From NCBI GenBank assembly GCA_025765595.1, contig JAIVFH010000124.1:27162-91161 (forward strand): DNA of 64,000 bases, given 5' to 3'. The DNA comes from Obelidium mucronatum (lineage: Eukaryota; Chytridiomycota; Chytridiomycetes; Chytridiales; Chytriomycetaceae). Position 1 is the first letter of the stretch; each line of letters starts with the position of its first letter. Both the position numbers and the translations under genes were made by a program. This document shows, in pieces, positions 43,383-54,700 of the stretch. The notes below the pieces were generated by a model. The model ran no database searches, was not told the DNA's origin, and saw nothing but the letters and a program-made list of their open reading frames with translations.

Positions 43383-44953
43383 AGCTCACGAAGCGCAAGC
43401 GGCAGCAAGCACTGCAACAAGGGTTACAAGGCGGCCGGCTGGAAGTTTATCGATCAGATCTGACCAAGGAATGTCGACTGTGGTTGCGGCTGATCCGCTG
43501 AAAAGGTGATCATCACAGTATGCATTCACTTTTTTATTTAAAGTCTTTTTTCCATTAGTGTTATCGCTGCCACATCCGCTGCAACAGTGTTGGGAGCTAT
43601 GGAGTTGCCGCAAAGCAGAGGAATGCCAGCTCGCGCAGAGTCAATGCACGAAACAATGTATTTTTCACTTTCCCTTTTTTTCTCGTTTTGTAATAAATAC
43701 TAACAAGCACAAAGTATTTCAAACTCTTTCTCAAACAGTGTTGGCCGGCTTCCTCCATCAATTATTCCATCAGCTTTTTGAGGACGAGACTTTCTTACAG
43801 ACTGTCCCAAAGCAGCTCAAGTTGGATTATTCAGTGGATGGTCGAGTGATAGTTGATAGTAAAGGAGCTGCGTGGGCGAGAAGCCATAGACATATGCAAA
43901 GTACATACACATCCAGCAATATTATGTTTGAGGGTGAAGCACATTGCCGTCATGTGAAATCACTCCTACAGTCTCCAACTGGAAACATCAATGGAGGACA
44001 GCTGGAACAGCTTGGTCATGTATGTTGAGGGTTGGTGATTTGCGTTCCATTAAATCAATTTTATTAGTGTATAGGAGTGTCATTCCTTCAAGCCGGCTTT
44101 GTTGTTGCAATTGATGAGGCATTGTCTCCTGCATTCCTCCTCAACTGTTTGGAGGCACCTCTGACTATGTACACCAAGCAGATGGTTTTAGATTTGAAAC
44201 CTGGGTTTTTAGGTACATTTCAATTGTCGAGAGACAATCCAGAAGAACTGGAGTTGATGAACCTCTACATGAGTCAAGCAGGAATAGCAAACACAGTGGT
44301 GAGAGGTTTTCGAGTATTAATCAAGGAAATTAACCTGAAAATCTCTCAAGGGTTGTATTGATTACACTTGCAAAGAAAACTGGGAGCAGTTTTTGATTCA
44401 TACTGAGTTGGTGAAAAAGAGAGAGCCCTATATGGCCTCTGTTTGGATTGGAGTTCGGAGTGTTATTGGCAGCAACACTAGCAGCCTTTTGGAGGCAGTT
44501 CACTTGCTTTCCATAAGGGTCACAACTCCTGCAGAGTTTATAGCCCTGTTTGATCACTCCAAGAAGCCTATGGTTGAAGATACGGACAGATTAGAATCTT
44601 GGAATTTGGTTTTTGAGATTTTGGGAACATGGGATTCAAAGCAGTTACAGCAGAGCATGATGACTCTCATGGGCCACAATATCTTACCTGCTGCACAGAA
44701 AATCAAGCTGTTGTTTAAAGGTAATAATATTGGAAACATTGAACAGGTCGGGTTGGAAACAGCGGATGAAGTAGCCGCAAGAACAACAGATTCCACTGGA
44801 TATCATATTAGACAATTTGAGGATGTTGTTCCCATCAATGTGGCAGCATGCAATGCGTTTTTGACTTTGCCAGTTTGCACAAATAAGGAGTTGATGGAAT
44901 CTGCAATGATAGGTGCTTTGTGCGGGGATGCCGGAATGTTGAACAAAGCATAA
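43383..44953 (+). CDS. Unrecognised multi-exon gene
   Basis: Clear introns: 43506-43558, 44020-44067 and 44299-44350, the last two joining long frames in phase 0. Exons carry SVIAATSAATVLGAMELPQ, GFLHQLFHQLFEDETF, AGFVVAIDEALSPAFL and SVWIGVRSVIGSNTSS, ending AGMLNKA at 44953. The join between 43559-43660 and the exon ending at 44019 is unclear. A possible upstream exon lies at 43020-43220. The protein looks globular and mostly helical. I recognise no domain; it could be a resident gene or an element-encoded protein. Confidence 0.5.
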
Positions 44954-45280
44954 AGAACAGTGGTTCCTTTTCCTTTTGTTATTCAATAAAATTAAATTGA
45001 ATATAGTTCTTACTGATTCAAAATCATCACTTTGGTGCTTCCACTAATCATAGGTGGGTTGAGTCCAAAGAGACACTATCATAAACAGTAGGTGACACAG
45101 CACCGGACAATCACAGTCGCTAGACGCTGTATGGCTAAGAGGCAGCTTATGACTCTCAGGGAAAGGGGTGGTGGAAGTCACTCGCACACGAGCTTACTTC
45201 TGCAGAAGCGACAAGGGTGAAGTATCGTGCACATGCACATTTCTCCGCATGTTTGCCCCTTTTCTGGTAAAGGGCTGGTG

Positions 45281-45313
45281 GATATGGGACAGGGTTTGCC
45301 TGTCCCATATCCC
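45281..45313. other. Perfect 14-bp hairpin
   Basis: Arms ggatatgggacagg and cctgtcccatatcc around a 5-base loop, inside the interrupted arm of the inverted repeat. Confidence 0.6.
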
Positions 45314-45423
45314 AAAGCTCCGGAATCTGCCGGTGCAATCCGCCACACCGGGAGATACACTTCTAAGAATAAAAAGATTGAACCAAAGTTTATTGGAAGA
45401 ACTGTGCAATTGTTGTTGTTTGT

Positions 45424-45788
45424 GACTTAAAGAGAGAACACTGCCGCCTTAAGCCATCACACTTTCCTTTTGCTCTTTGACACGAGTCATAAGCTTTGGA
45501 TTTTTGCTTCTTCGACAATTGATTGCTGTTCTTGTGGTGAATTCTTTTCTTTGTAATTGATGGCTCTGCCGCACTTGTTGGCATAATCACGGCCTCTGCT
45601 GTTCCAGTCATTGTTGCGTCCACAGTTTCTTCAGGTGCAATGGGAGGAACACAAGGTCAAGTATCTCCAGGTGCAATTGGCGGCACTATATCAATACCCA
45701 CAAGACTAGAAGTTCCAGTAACGGCCGTTGGCGCTGCTGGCTGTAATTGAACAGCCACCGCTGCCGCTCCAACATTTGTTGTAGCCAT
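45424..45788 (-). pseudogene. Zn2Cys6-like DNA-binding remnant
   Basis: The reverse strand from an ATG at 45788 reads MATTNVGAAAVAVQLQ, has an in-frame TGA near 45657, then TKKRIHHKNSNQ and SKAYDSCQRAKGKCDGLRRQCSLF. This follows the fungal Zn(II)2Cys6 pattern, with the first Cys replaced by Tyr and the last pair lost. The gene ends shortly after. It supports a fungal origin but is not functional as read. Confidence 0.55.
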
Positions 45789-46589
45789 TGGAACAGAGCC
45801 ATACTTCAGGATACCAAACAAAGTAGGGGGTGTCAAATAGTTGCGTCGGACAAACTGCTCTATTACTTTCGGGAGTTTGAAGAACCGGCGGAAACAGCTT
45901 ATTTGCGACTGCTTCTTGGAAGCGTAGTCTTGCTCACCATTTTACTTTTATTAAGTATTATTTTTGTATTTTTGTGGTATTTTCTTATCTTTCAACAATT
46001 TTTTTGCTTGGGACAAAATAAAGACATCATGTGAGCGTTCAAACGCGTTCGAACATGTATGGGTACCATTGCATTTATACGTTCAGAACTCTGAAACACG
46101 GGGTGTTTCCTAAGAACTCTAAGGCCATGCTCCGCACGCCTACAGATTTTAACAGTGTGTGTATAAGAATAGGCTGGATTCTGACGGCATTACGTGTGAC
46201 GAAGCAAGGTAAGGGAGAGTGGCAATAATAACCTTCAACAGCGCTTCAATAATCTACAGTTCCACAAGCAACAAAGCAAGGTAATGGAGAGCGGTAATAA
46301 TAACCTAGTCAAGAGGAAGTTGTTGCAAAAGTAAAAGTAGAAAGGATGGAGTTATAAAACAGAATAAGAAATAAACAAAAGGGCCAAGCATGAAAATTCC
46401 AACACAAATATCCAAGCACTTTTCAATCAAGGGGAAAAAGAAGAATGCAAAAAATCATGAAATTGTGCAATGATAAATGTGAAAGAAAATCCTAATAATA
46501 AGGGTGAGGGTTGTAACACTGGAAGTATCATATTGGGTGATATTCCTAAGGCCACTCATGTGAAGTGGCGACCAGGTTTTGAACCCTCA

Positions 46590-46772
46590 TCAACGTGGGC
46601 AACTATAATGGTGAAATACCTGTAGTGCTTTGCTGGGGTCATTTGAGGGTGGCAGGATGGCGTTTACTGTGCGGAAGCCGTAAAGGGTCTCACTGCTGAA
46701 CTCAAGAAGCGCCTTCACAGTCATTGCGCAAGTTAGTGTTGGGCCGTTGATGCAAGCTTGGAGAGGAGACAT
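46590..46772 (-). pseudogene. Ngaro tyrosine recombinase C-terminal remnant
   Basis: LLEFSSETLYGFRTVNAIL resembles LDAFNGETLYGFRVENAIS of the intact recombinase at 31730-33106. Short and decayed. With the repeat remnants at 47320-48120 it marks an older Ngaro copy. Confidence 0.6.
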
Positions 46773-47319
46773 ACCTGTTGATTTTGCTAATCACACAGGT
46801 ATTAGTCGAGCGCAGGGTCACGTGCATCAACCAAACACGTAGTTGTGAGTTGAGTAAGGGAGAACCAGGGCGCGGTGGAGAAGGGCGATGTCTGTGGAAT
46901 CTGTACGTGTGAAGCCTTTGATGTCCTCGAAACACCCCTGTGGTTCAGAGTTCTGAAGGTAAAAATTGGAGGAGGATTTCTCCACTGGAAAAGGGAGGAA
47001 CATGTGGAGAAGTGTGCACATGCACAATGCTTCATCCTTGTTGCTTCTACGGAAGTAAGCTTGTGGGCGAGCAAAGTTGACTGTCCCTTTCCCTGAGAGT
47101 CATAAGCTGCCTCTTAGCCATACAACATCTAGCGGCTGTGATTGTCTGGTGCTGCATCACCTATCAATTATGATACACACACGCATCTTGTCCAACAGCA
47201 TCGACAAAGACTCTTAATCTATTTTGGATCAAAGTGTTTTTTTTTGGTTTTGGTTGTACTATTCAGTAATGGCCTTAAGGAGCATCAGTTCTCACATTAC
47301 TGAGCCTAGTGATTTTAAA

Positions 47320-48120
47320 CAAATGTTCAGTTATGGTCAAAACCGACGCTCCCAGGAGGGGTCCCTCGCGGGAGCGTCGGCGGCCTGCACTGAACCGCAG
47401 ACCTGCTTTTTAATACAAAGTTTTTGTTTTTCTACGTTACTGTTAGGATTCGCCTGCGCTAATCCAACGTTGTCTTCTTAAATAAAGTAAAAGAGCGTGT
47501 TTATTGTTTACAAAACACGGGGTCAAAAGTTTCTCTGAAACATTGCAAGTAGACCGATGAACCCCTCCCTTTCCCGGACAATCGAAGTCATCGTCTGGTC
47601 TTATCGCCAAAAGGTTGATCTTGAACAAATGCCGCCAATGGATTCCAACAGTTATATGTCTATATATGTGAAATGGGAAAGCAGGTGTGTGGTTCAGCGT
47701 AGGCCGGTGGTGTAAGCGATGGAGGGTGGGTCGCTCGCGGAGCGTCCGTTATGGAAAAAGAGAAGATAAAAATTTGACATTTCTCTTGTCCAATCAGATA
47801 TTGCCTCTCAGGCTCGGAGCTTCATTCCGATGCCTTCCCGGGATGTCGGAGGGACAATATTATTGGTATAATACGCGTTTAAGGTTAGCTGTGTGGGATC
47901 GCTATATTGAGAGATCCCAACAGTCAAGCCTTACGCGTTCCTGGAAACACCAAATCGAAAAAAAAAAACAACTTTCCTTTATTCAAAAAAAAAACAACGA
48001 CAAAGAGAAATAAAGTTTGGACTGCCGTTCAGTGCAGGCCGCCGATGCTCCCCCGGGGACTCCTCCTGGGAGCGTCAGTTCTCACATTACTGAACCTAGT
48101 GATTTTATTGGTATAATTGT
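47320..48120. mobile_element. Decayed Ngaro terminal repeats
   Basis: 47325-47405 matches the B-side sequence (gttcagttatg, a gacgctccc/gggagcgtc hairpin, ggcctgcactgaac). 47850-47935 matches the A repeat in reverse (tattggtataatacgcgttt, atattgagagatccc). 48020-48115 repeats the hairpin region in the other orientation. The order suggests a rearranged end of an old copy. Confidence 0.6.
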
Positions 48121-49378
48121 GTTGAAAGTAGTAGACCTTTATTGACATAAAAGCTAAGAATTCAGGTCCAACAAAGTGATTCATCAATATTTGATTGTAG
48201 CAAAACAAAGTGAAGGGGCATTTGTAAAACGGGATGCCTCCAATTTCCCAGGAAGTGCGGTCCAGGTGAGTTCCCAGAACGTCCCATAGGCTGAGCGCGG
48301 CTGTGTGCTACAGATCTAGCCACACTCTCCGCAAGCCTGAGCTCCAAGCCCACGCTGTAAGCCCAGATCCCTCCCGCGGATATAACCTATGGGGTTTTCA
48401 TTGTTTGGTTAGTAATCTCTCCACACTTTTAATTCCCGTGCGAAGTTAAACTGATCAAAATTAGTGGTCCCTGGCCTTGATACCAACTGCGGAAATAGCT
48501 GCCGCTACAACTTTGATTCTATCAAAGGGTTGTGATTCTATCAAAGGGTTGAAAGCAAACAAATAAAGAAAGAAGAAGAAGATAGAAGAATAAAGAACGA
48601 AATTAAATAAACCACCACTTACTAACCCCGCTCCTTACGTCACGCACCTCAAGCCCATCATCCACCCTCATCTCCCCACACGCCACTGTTTGATTTTGAC
48701 CAGGCCTCACCTCTGCCGCACCGTGGGTCATCAAACACGTGATAATAATTATTACTAGCTAGACGGAATTGTAATCGCGGTCCCGGGTCCCTGCCTTGGG
48801 GTCCACAATCCGCAACACAGTTAAGCCGCGCCACCAGAATTCCAATAGCGCCTTTCTGGATCCTCCGCTACCAGTCTGGGCCACTCTGTGCCCGCCGCCT
48901 CCAGGCCTACGTAATAATTACCGCAAGGTCCCGCGGATCTCTTCGATCCACTCATGTGACTTGTGTTACACACGCATCATCTGACATCAAACCCCTTGTC
49001 CTGCGAACACATCACAGGAGAACGATAGAATGCGTTCAGTTGCGCATCTAGAGAACCTACACCCTCCCCAGGATAATCATGTAAGTAACCGACACTTGTT
49101 ACTCTGAAACTGGGACTCGTGGTAAGCCCTGTAGCGCTGGATAGTGGCCTTCTTTTTCATTCTCAGCAACTTGTATTTTATTTCTTCACTGCATTTCCTT
49201 TTTGTAGTTTCCCCCCACAAAATGCAAATCTGCAACAAAGAAATTCAATTCCACCAACACAAATAAATAAATAATAAATAACCAAATAAATCATAAATAA
49301 ATAGATGTATAAATAAAGATAAACCAAAGTGAATGAAAGAAACCCTAGTGAAGTGAATTCCCACTTCACACATTACTT
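48121..49378. other. Region without recognisable gene
   Basis: No convincing coding frame, repeat family or RNA gene is seen. It contains A-rich stretches (48545-48600, 49255-49320) and a duplicated gattctatcaaagggttg near 48515-48551. Confidence 0.4.
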
Positions 49379-50768
49379 TTATCCATTTAAAACATTAATT
49401 GCATGTGTGGAAGCCAGATGTTCATTGTAATTGACAAAACCAAACCTCACCCCATGCTTTTGAACTTCGTCAATTGTCATACTCCATCCCTTGCCTCCAG
49501 AATTTGCTTTTAAGAATTGGCAGGCAAGATGTTGATCATCAAAACATTCCGGCCCTTTAATGGTGGTTATCATATGCTCAATAAGAACAGGCCTTGTCAA
49601 CACATAAGTGCCAGACCTATATTTAACCTTGACTCCCAGTGCAGGCAGCAGTAGATCTCCTCCAGAGAAATAACCAAAGACTGTCATTGGAGACAGGGCC
49701 AGGATATGAGAATCATCATTTGGCGGGAAATCTCCTTTGTGGCGAGAATCCATTTTTTGGGGAGGGGACTTGAACGAAGCTGTAAACTGTAGGTAAGCAC
49801 TAAGGGACTGGCTTGGAACATGGACTGGAATCTTCGTCCTTTTATCTAGCGCTACACCACTCTTCTTTTCGGCATAATAGATCCAGTTTAGAAACTTGGG
49901 AAGGACTGCAAGTTCCAATTAGCCATCCATTGAATACACAAGGACCCCTTCTCCAAATTCTTGTGAACTGGTTTGAGGAGGAGATCGGCCATAGAAGGCA
50001 CGGCGATCTTTGTAGTACTGGTGACTTTTGTTGGAGCGGAAGCAAGGTAACTTGGAAAGACCAAATACAACATGCTGGTGGCGTTTCCGATCTTCGATGC
50101 AAGGGAAGTGGTCGGCATATGGGATCTCGGGCAGGGGCAGCTTGTACTTGATGTATGGATTGAGCATGGGCGTGAGACTGATGGCCTCATTCGCATGGTT
50201 AAAAATTCAAACTCTAGGAAAATGCAAAGACGGTACCGGAGCGGATCGCTTTTTTCCGAAGTGTTAAACTAGTCTCCTCCTCCTCCTCCTCCTCCTCCTC
50301 CAAATCCCAGTCCTCCTCCAGCATGGCATCGGAATCGGAACCAGAGCTATCCTCCCAAGAAGGCTGTAAATAAAATAGTATCAGATATGTGTAAAAGAGA
50401 AAAAAGCAGAAAAAAGCACAGCTTGGAAGGCTTTGCAACTACTCCGTTTGGAGAAAAAGCACAAGTTAAGTCCTTTATTCCCGATTGGGAACAAAGAACA
50501 TCCAACGCGAAAAAAAGATGGTTTGGGCTTTGCCAATACTCCGTTTGGAGAAAAAGGCATAAGTTAAGTACTTCATTCCAGTTTGGGAACAAAGTACATC
50601 CACTTGAAGAAGAGAAATAGCTGGGCAACCCACCTCATCAACCCTTTCGTCTGGGTCATCAAATTTTGATGTGTCACTGTTGCTATCGACATCCGAGAGG
50701 TCGTCCTCCACTTCCGGGTGCTTAATCAGGCCGATTTGGGCCAGGAGAAAGGTCTTTGCAACAGACAC
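49379..50768 (-). CDS. Candidate 2OG-Fe(II) dioxygenase, JBP/TET-like
   Basis: Reverse-strand exons start MSVAKTFLLAQIGLI (50768-50632), then after an intron an acidic part with a poly-Glu run (50365 to about 50260). A weak-donor intron leads to PYIKYKLPLPEIPYADHF. The catalytic-looking part is in 49918-49379: SRHKGDFPPNDDSH (possible metal-binding His and Asp), VFGYFSGGDLLLPALGVKV, then RPVLIEHM (distal His) and VRFGFVNYNEHL. The spacing resembles the double-stranded beta-helix of fungal JBP/TET-type oxygenases, which oxidise modified bases. The family assignment is by eye. A TAA at 49916-49918 lies between the two main parts in the same frame, so the gene is either spliced there or broken. 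Confidence 0.45.
50430..50603. repeat. Tandem duplication of about 85 bp in an intron
   Basis: Two copies sharing tactccgtttggagaaaaa and gggaacaaag, at about 50430-50510 and 50520-50603, within the first intron of the dioxygenase candidate (50366-50631). Confidence 0.7.
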
Positions 50769-51190
50769 TTAGTAAGCTGCAGCCAACCATTATTAAAGTA
50801 AAATACAGTCAGCTTGCCTTTGGATTATGTCCAAGCATTGAAATATTATTTTTCTTTCTTATCAAAGTTGGAAGCCAAAAAGTCGCGTCCCGCCCATTCT
50901 GACGACCTAGGCTATTGATTTTTATTATTTGAAAAAATAAATAATAGTTAACTTGTGTTTAAGTTGCCTGGTGCTGTGCTTGATACCTTTCCGTCTCTCT
51001 TTTGATGGAGACTGAGCCAGTACGACTTCGATCTTTGACTTCTTTAAATCTGCTCAAAATCGGGGCACGGGTACTGGAATTGGACATAGTTCGGCTGTTG
51101 ATTTGTTTGCCTGTGAAGAGATGCGATGCTGGAATAGTATTATTCTATTTAATTTCTTATTATTTAAATAAATATTTCTTCAACAATTCG
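50769..51190. other. Spacer without recognisable gene
   Basis: A/T-rich stretch upstream of the dioxygenase candidate. A short open frame at 51002-51130 has no motif. Confidence 0.35.
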
Positions 51191-51420
51191 TCAACGCCGC
51201 CGCAACTTGCAGGCCTCGCGGGCGCATTCGCAGCCTAAGACGCGCGTGGCGGCGGTGGCGGAAGCGTTTGAAGCGCGGCGCTCGACGACGCCGCCGCTGC
51301 TGCCGCGCTGCCGCCGCCGCGCGTCGCCGAGCTGTCGACGCGTCTGGCCGCTGACACGGACTTCAACACGCTGCTCGCCGTCTTCTACCAGCGCCTGTTT
51401 CCCTTCCGCAAGTTCCCTGC
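51191..51420 (+). other. GC-rich island, left part, primase-like peptide
   Basis: Base composition rises sharply to about 70 percent GC over 230 bp. One frame reads VAELSTRLAADTDFNTLLAV followed by FYQRLFPFRKF, which resembles the N-terminus of the eukaryotic primase small subunit (LLxLYYRRLFPY). The frame has a stop upstream and the similarity ends at the copia insertion. It could be a real exon, a transferred fragment or chance. Confidence 0.3.
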
Positions 51421-51752
51421 TGTTGAAGGTAGATAACCTTTATTGATATACAAGCTTAGAATTCGAGACACGTCAACGTCAAGTTTATTACGTAAGAAAA
51501 CACAAGAAAACTCCAAGTCTACCCAAGCTTCAGTTCCATCTTTGTAACGGTAAACCACTGGAGACAAGTGAATTAGTAATCAAGACGCGAGGTGGGAAAA
51601 GGGGACAAAATGGAATATAAAAGTGAAACAACCTAAAACGGGGTTCTAGAAGGAGGTGTACGTTCTAATAATAAACGATTGATAGTTCCCAGAAATGTAT
51701 TACAACTCACCTCCAGTGCAGAACAAAGGACCCGAAGACGCAGGGTCCAACA
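51421..51752 (+). repeat. Copia 5' LTR
   Basis: TGTTGAAGG to GGTCCAACA. A TATAAAA-like segment (aatataaaag, near 51613-51622) and AATAAA-like motifs lie inside. The gag ATG is at 51695, 58 bp before the LTR end. Confidence 0.9.
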
Positions 51753-54700
51753 CAAAGATGTTAAGAAGTCTTAGTAGACTTAAGATCAAAGGCCCTCACC
51801 AACTAAGACCTAAAGTTGTGAGAGAAAAGCAACTAAGACCCAAAGTTGTGAAAGAAAACCAACTAAGACCAAAAGTTGGAAGAACCAAACAAACTCAGAT
51901 TTGGGAAACCAAAAGACTTGATGATTTGAAAGGTTGTTTATTGTTGAAAAGGCCACCATTGTTCATAAAGACAAAGAAAAGAACAATCGGAATAAAAGAA
52001 CAATATAAACCAATCAAAACTTCCGGTATTGAGATAACAATCGATGTCTTAAAGAAAACTTTTGAAAGTATTGAAAACATCGAGAAAACAGACCTCCCAG
52101 ACCTGAAAGGAAAAGATTCAGAACTAGTTAAAATGAAGACTGAACTCATCTTGACTGCCGCTACCGCTGTTGAAAGAATGACCGTTGACTCTTGGGTTAA
52201 GCAAATCCATGAAAAAGTCAAAGTCTTTGGCTTCTTCGACAAGATCTACAGAACTGCGGGTGACACCATCATTAATTTGATGGATGAGACCGTTCCCCGT
52301 AGAACAGCGTTGGTCGAAAGACAGCTTGCAGATAAGACAATTCTGATTAGAAGAATCGGAGAGTTCAAGAAAAGACTTGCCTACTCTAAGTTGACTCCTC
52401 CACAGATATACCCAAGTTCTTTAGAACACACAGGGCAACTAGTTGTCCAGGTGGTTCAGAATGAGGCAGGAGAGAGAAGACTTACCGCAGTCGAAACGCC
52501 AGGCCCAATCGCGATTGCTATTCAGGATATTGAATCCGAAATGGAAATCTTGGCGGTCAACCAGAAGAACGAGTTAGAGCAGTTCAAAGAAATCCAAGAT
52601 GGGATTGAACGCGACAACAAGAACAAGGTTGAGTGGCGCAAGGCAGACAATAAGGCCGTGTCCAAGGCAAAAGAATTAATGGACGCGACGTTGAAAGACA
52701 AGTATCGAGATTTCCCTTACCACGTGATGATTGGGGATATCTTGAGAAACGCGACGAGCTATAATCGTTCGAATGTCCTCCAACAATTCGATTTGGCGGT
52801 TGCTTCCTACGATTCTAAGAATTTCGGAAAGGGCGACTATGAAAAATTGGTTAAAGAAAGCAAAATGCTTTATGAAACTTTGCTAATTGCTTACCCGAAC
52901 CGACAAGGCGCAAGTGCGATAGCCGCTCAGAAACTTGTGTCACGTAAAATGAAGCTGCAGTTAAGAAGATATATCAGTTATATGAGACTGGACCAAATGA
53001 GTTCCTATGTAACCGATACTTACAACAAAGCGCTTCAAGATGATATCGAAGACTTGATTGAGTGGCCTGACCTCCTAATTGGTTTAAACAAGACGTTAAC
53101 CGATTATAAAACAGACCAACTCCAGATAAATCAAAACGCGTTGCTTCAGACAAATATTCCAGACGTTCCAAAGAGTGGAAAACGCGGAAGAGACCAATTG
53201 TCACAAGCAACGGAGAATGGAAATGGAAAGAAACAGAAAGGGAACAACTCACCAAGTTCAACAGGTGACGCGAAGAAAATCCTGAAGTATTGTCCATTCC
53301 ATGGGAAGAAAGACTGGCAACATCCTAAAAATGGTTGTTATTGGGCTAGCGTATGCGATAAAATCAAAAGTGGTGAATCGCGCGACACTCACCAGTCGAA
53401 TTGCCCATATGGTGAAAAGTGCAAGACCGTATTTTCTAAAGACCAAAAGGCTAAATACGACGCAAAGAAAGCTGATAAAGCTGGAAATGGCGGAAAGATG
53501 GCACTCACCAAGAAGTCAAAGAAAACTTTGAAATTCGCGAAAGAATCCGATGAAGACTCCGAAAAGGAAGAGGCTAAATTGGAAGCTAAATTAGCGAAGA
53601 TTAGAAGGGAAAGAATCAAATCGTGTAGCGATAAGATGGAAGTAGACCAACCATCGAAAGACAACAGCGACGATGAAGATTCAGACTACAATCAGATGCG
53701 ACGAACGATGCATAAAGCAAAGTACGAAGCAACGGTTGCCGAAAGACTTCGAGACTTATCTGAAAGTCAATCGCCAACTGGAAGTTCAAGTTCAGAACCC
53801 CAATCTGATGGAGTCGGAAACTGGGGAGGAAATTCAAAAGTACATTTTCATGAAATGGAAATTGAAGAGACGCACCTGAATACAGCCAAAGAAATCATCG
53901 AAGACAAAGACGCGATGAAGATGGCGAATTCTGGAGAGAAGCCCAAACCCGCAAAGACCACCGCGGATACTGGAGCTCAGGTACATGGTTTTAGATTACC
54001 ATTACCAAAAGGAATTAAATTAATTTCTTACCAGACCGTTGAAGACCGCTCAGTGACAGGAATTGGAGGCACAAAGGAACCAATTCAGGCCATCGCTCAA
54101 CTGATGCAAACAATCAACGGTAAGAAATTTAGAATAGAGAATGGAAGAATAATTAATACCTTAACTGAAAACTTATTCTCCATCGGGACAATGCTAGATT
54201 CCCAAGGCGGCATTGTGTACACAGACAAGAACAAGATGTATTATGGCGAAGCGCCATATACGAAAATGGTCTTAATTGCGAGAAGAGAAACAGGTGGTGA
54301 ATATGATGTAATCTCACCTGAACGCGTAGAAAAGCCGAAGACCTTGTTTGAAATCTTGGACCAGAACAGCGCGAAATTGATGAAAGCCGCGCTGGGAGAA
54401 CCAACCGCTGTAGAAAATGAAAGCGGTAAGATTAATGAAGATATAGATACACCCGAATACTTCATTAAAGAAAATTCTTCCTTACCCACAGTGGAAGAGT
54501 TAACTGAAGACCTTAAGAACCTTGCGACAGCTAGCCGCAAACCAGTTGAAGTAAGCATTGATCACGCTTTAGACGCAACTGCAGGCCATTTAATACACCA
54601 CTTGAAGCAGGTGATTGACAATGGTGCGGAGGAAGATGCAACCGCAGCATCGGAATTTGGGATTGCAACATGGGTGTCAGACGAAGTCGCTAAGAAAATA

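Larger units (their letters stand above)
45073..47168. repeat. Long imperfect inverted repeat with interrupted left arm
   Basis: Left arm 45073-45270 plus 46065-46160 pairs in reverse with the right arm 46890-47168, at roughly 80 percent by eye. Shared blocks include ggctaagaggcagcttatgac and ttcagaactctgaa. The gap in the left arm (45271-46062) holds a hairpin and the Zn2Cys6 remnant. It could be the TIRs of an old element or two inverted copies of one repeat. No target duplication beyond cac was seen. Confidence 0.55.

Noticed and set aside
51207..51446. + strand ORF across the GC-rich island
   Set aside because: It is in a different frame from the primase-like peptide and is open only because of high GC; it also runs into the LTR.
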